Origin: Pseudomonadota bacterium | Lineage (GTDB): Bacteria > Myxococcota_A > Polyangia > Haliangiales > Haliangiaceae | DNA length: 8,742 bases | Assembly (NCBI GenBank): GCA_023428295.1 | Contig: JAEYYV010000219.1 | Coordinates: 1-8,742, forward strand | Reading direction: 5' to 3' | Shown here: piece by piece, positions 6,333 through 8,742 of the stretch | How positions within the stretch are numbered: position 1 is the stretch's first letter | How the letters are laid out: every line of letters starts with the position of its first letter | Notes under the pieces: generated by a model | Database searches by the model: none | Seen by the model: only the letters and a program-made list of their open reading frames with translations | Told to the model about the DNA's origin: nothing | Program-made: the position numbers and the translations under genes

Positions 6333-8742
6333 ATGTTCGAGGATCTCGAGCTGACGATTCTGCGGGCGGCTTCGAGGGATCGGGGATTCATCAACGCGTT
6401 CGCGGTGACCGATCAGATGGTCGTCGCAACAGGTGGTACGTCGACGAGCGCGACGGTGTTGGCGTCGTCGAACGCGCGTCGCTACGAGCTGCGGTCCACG
6501 CCGCGCGGATACGGCTTGCGCGATGCGCTCGCCGTCGGTGACTCGATCTGGGTGTGCGGTGAATATGGTCAGCTCGCGGCGACCACGGATCACGGCGAGA
6601 CCTGGCGGCTCGTCGATGTGGGAACGGATGTCTGCTTGTTCGGGCTCGCCCTCGGAACCGATGGTGCGATCTGGTGCGTCGGGGACACCGGCTTCGCGGT
6701 GCGCATCCTCGGAGATGTGCCGGTGCGCGTGGACTTCGATACGACGGCGCGGTTCTCGGCGGTGTACGCGGTGAAGGACGAGATCTGCGTGCTCGGCTTC
6801 GACGGAAAGCTGCATCGCTGGGCCGATGGAAAGATCACAGCGCTCGCCACGGGCACGACCAAGCCGCTGACCGCGCTCGCGTGCACGAAGTCCGCGTGGA
6901 TCGTGACGGGTGATGGCGGTTTCATCGGACGCTCGCCAGACGGCACGTGGTTCTCGCGCGTGAAGGTCGATAGCGAGGTGGATCTCGAAGGAGTCGCGAC
7001 GCTGCGCGACGGTCGCCTGGTGGTCGTCGGTGATCGCGGGACCGTGCTGTTGTCGTCGGACGAGGGGCGTACGTGGACGAGCGTGCCGAACAAGCTCGGA
7101 CTCGTGCACTTGTGGGGCATCGAGCGCTTTGGCGGCGGCGCGCTGATCGGCGGCGATGACGGGCTCGTCGTGAGGCTCGCGCCACCCGGCGATCTGACCT
7201 GGGCCGAGCGGGCGGATGTGTTCGGTGGTCCGCGCGACCTCGACGCGCTATTCGCGGGTGGTCCGACGGGCTTCATCGAGCGCAGCTTGTCGCTCTACCT
7301 CGCAGCGCTCGCCGAGGAGCGAGAAGACGAGGACGACGACGACGAGGGGGACGAGGACGACGAAGAAGGCGACGAGGACGACGAGGACGACGAGGACGAC
7401 GACGGGAATCCCGTGGATCGGGAGGCGTTCGAGACGCTCGCGAAGCCAGGCGACAAGGATGATTTCGCCGATATGTACGGAGTGCCGATGCCCCTCGAGG
7501 CGGTGGCGTTCTGGGACAAGGTCCGGGGTGCGGATGCGTGGTCGTCGTTCGACGAGCTACGCCTCGACCACGACCTCCGGCCGGACGTTGGCGACAAGAA
7601 CCTGTTCGAGCTGATGGTCCGCCGCAATCAGCAGGCGTACTTGGGCACGGATCTCGTCGAAGCGTTCTGCGGCATGTTCGGCATCGGCTCGCAGGGCAAC
7701 GGCGACACCTATCACATGGAGATCTACGAGTGGGATGGCCCTCGGCAGATCATCCACTTCGATCACGAGACCGCATCGGTGAGCCGCGTGTTCGCGGAGT
7801 CGCTCGACAGCCTGGTCTACCTCGCCTCGATCGTGAAGCTCGGCGACGAGAACAAGATCTCGAAAGAAGCCTACGAACGCGGCATCCGAGCGCTGCGCGG
7901 GAAGGTCTCGCCCACGTGGCACTTCTCGATCGACGAGAAGGATCCCGAGTTCGTGCACCTGGAGCCAAAGCGCCGCGAGACGGAGTTCTTCTTCTATCGC
8001 TCGCGCTGGATCTGCGCGCTGCTCAAGAACGACGGTGTCGTCGATATGGACGACATTCCGGATCTGTTTCAGGCAGATCTCAACCAGATCGTTCCGAGCG
8101 AGCAGCTCACGGCGCGCTACGAGGCGTGCGAGAGGCGCATCCAGACGGCGCTCTACGCGACGTGGCGCGCGTACTTGTTCGACGAGCCCGAGCTCGATCG
8201 CTACCTCGAGATCTCGCGGACGCACGCCGCGCGGCTCGTTCGCGACGCCGCGAAGCTGATCGACGAGCTGCGCGCGGGTCGCAACACGCTCGGCACCATC
8301 AAGGACGTGCGTGCGTGGCTCGCCGCGTTTCGCGCGCTCGATCTCGATCCGCGCGGTGCGGCGGATCGAGCGGAGCGCGCCGCGGCAAAGGCCGCGCAGG
8401 ACGCGAAGCGCGCGGCCGAGGTTCGCGCCGAGCTCGCGACGACAGGTCGCGATCAGTGGGGCGAGCTCGCGTGGTCGTGGATCGACGATGGCGTCGCGCA
8501 TCGCACGCTGCTCGCGACGCTCGGCCACGGCAGCGATGCGCGCACCATCGCGCAGCTCGGCGAGCTGGGGGCGCTCGACGACGTGCAGCGCGCGGCGGTG
8601 ATTCCGCGGCTCGCGGCGGAGCTGTCGTCGGCGATGGAGGCGATCCTCGTCGGTAGCTTGGTCCGCGACGACGACCTCGCCGGTGTCGTGTGGAAGCTGG
8701 GACCCGACGATGGCGGCGGAGATGCCGGCGACGACGATGCCG
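6333..8742 (+). CDS. Ycf48/BNR-like propeller protein with acidic linker and SMI1/KNR4 (SUKH)-like region (3' end outside window)
   Basis: ATG 6333 opens a frame that I translated through to the window end without a stop: 803 complete codons plus one base. There is no export signal, so it is probably cytoplasmic. Residues about 15-310 look like a Ycf48/BNR-type beta-propeller, with two full Asp-box matches (T84-T-D-H-G-E-T-W91 and S241-S-D-E-G-R-T-W248) and a degenerate one between them. Residues 328-357 are a nearly pure Asp/Glu tract. Residues about 378-502 resemble SMI1/KNR4 (SUKH) domains: YGVPMPLEAVAFW near the start, GSQGNGD (452-458), then IIHFDHET (473-480) and a closing helix. Known SUKH proteins include immunity proteins to bacterial toxins, but also others, so an immunity role is not shown here. 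Residues 505-790 are mainly helical, with a charged Ala-rich stretch near 672-705 that could be a coiled coil. A second Asp/Gly-rich stretch begins near 790, suggesting another linker and more domains beyond the window. The start follows the previous stop by 62 bases with no clear ribosome-binding site. Confidence 0.82.
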   Translation, partial: MFEDLELTILRAASRDRGFINAFAVTDQMVVATGGTSTSATVLASSNARRYELRSTPRGYGLRDALAVGDSIWVCGEYGQLAATTDHGETWRLVDVGTDVCLFGLALGTDGAIWCVGDTGFAVRILGDVPVRVDFDTTARFSAVYAVKDEICVLGFDGKLHRWADGKITALATGTTKPLTALACTKSAWIVTGDGGFIGRSPDGTWFSRVKVDSEVDLEGVATLRDGRLVVVGDRGTVLLSSDEGRTWTSVPNKLGLVHLWGIERFGGGALIGGDDGLVVRLAPPGDLTWAERADVFGGPRDLDALFAGGPTGFIERSLSLYLAALAEEREDEDDDDEGDEDDEEGDEDDEDDEDDDGNPVDREAFETLAKPGDKDDFADMYGVPMPLEAVAFWDKVRGADAWSSFDELRLDHDLRPDVGDKNLFELMVRRNQQAYLGTDLVEAFCGMFGIGSQGNGDTYHMEIYEWDGPRQIIHFDHETASVSRVFAESLDSLVYLASIVKLGDENKISKEAYERGIRALRGKVSPTWHFSIDEKDPEFVHLEPKRRETEFFFYRSRWICALLKNDGVVDMDDIPDLFQADLNQIVPSEQLTARYEACERRIQTALYATWRAYLFDEPELDRYLEISRTHAARLVRDAAKLIDELRAGRNTLGTIKDVRAWLAAFRALDLDPRGAADRAERAAAKAAQDAKRAAEVRAELATTGRDQWGELAWSWIDDGVAHRTLLATLGHGSDARTIAQLGELGALDDVQRAAVIPRLAAELSSAMEAILVGSLVRDDDLAGVVWKLGPDDGGGDAGDDDA
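7314..7403 (+). repeat. GAC/GAG codon repeat encoding an acidic linker
   Basis: This 90-base low-complexity run of GAC, GAG and GAA codons encodes residues 328-357 of the propeller/SUKH protein; 27 of 30 are Asp or Glu (exceptions Arg330, Gly339, Gly346). It joins the N-terminal propeller to the SUKH-like region. Triplet runs of this kind can change length by slippage without breaking the frame. Confidence 0.9.

Noticed and set aside
7538..8656. 372-residue + strand frame and a 323-residue - strand frame (7557-8528)
   Set aside because: Both are Arg-rich shadow frames. The real gene here runs from 6333 past the window end in another frame, with domain-like sequence throughout.

Overview
The window is high-GC DNA with strong G/C preference at third codon positions. 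All four genes I can support lie on the + strand. The protein types fit a large-genome deltaproteobacterium such as a myxobacterium (Polyangia-like): exported lipoproteins carrying c-type haem motifs and pre-peptidase C-terminal (PPC) domains, a cysteine-repeat protein of unknown function, and a propeller protein with a poly-acidic linker. This placement is inferred from composition and family content only; there is no rRNA or other marker gene here.

Layout. (1) 1-822: the 3' part of a gene for an unrecognised protein built from a cysteine/tryptophan repeat. (2) 823-987: a short intergenic leader rich in inverted repeats, including a perfect 12-bp palindrome just before the next gene. (3) 988-4521: a 1177-residue predicted lipoprotein with three CXXCH haem-binding motifs, an internal PPC-like domain and a C-terminal beta-propeller-like half. 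Its codon use is extremely biased, which suggests high expression. (4) 4544-4576: a strong intrinsic terminator that ends only 11 bases before the next start codon. (5) 4588-6270: a second lipoprotein of 560 residues, with one CXXCH motif and a PPC domain clearly related to the one in the large cytochrome. (6) 6333 to the window end: an open frame of at least 803 residues with no stop in the window. It has an N-terminal Ycf48/BNR-like propeller, a 30-residue Asp/Glu tract, and a region resembling SMI1/KNR4 (SUKH) domains, followed by a helical part.

How they may work together. The two haem lipoproteins are adjacent, share a lipobox, a PPC domain and c-type haem, and are probably functional partners at the cell envelope, in electron transfer or an oxidation reaction. 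The substrate cannot be read from the sequence. The terminator between them suggests the large protein is made in excess over the small one. The flanking genes (cysteine-repeat protein and propeller/SUKH protein) show no evident link to the haem pair. I see no tRNA, rRNA, CRISPR array, insertion sequence or phage gene.
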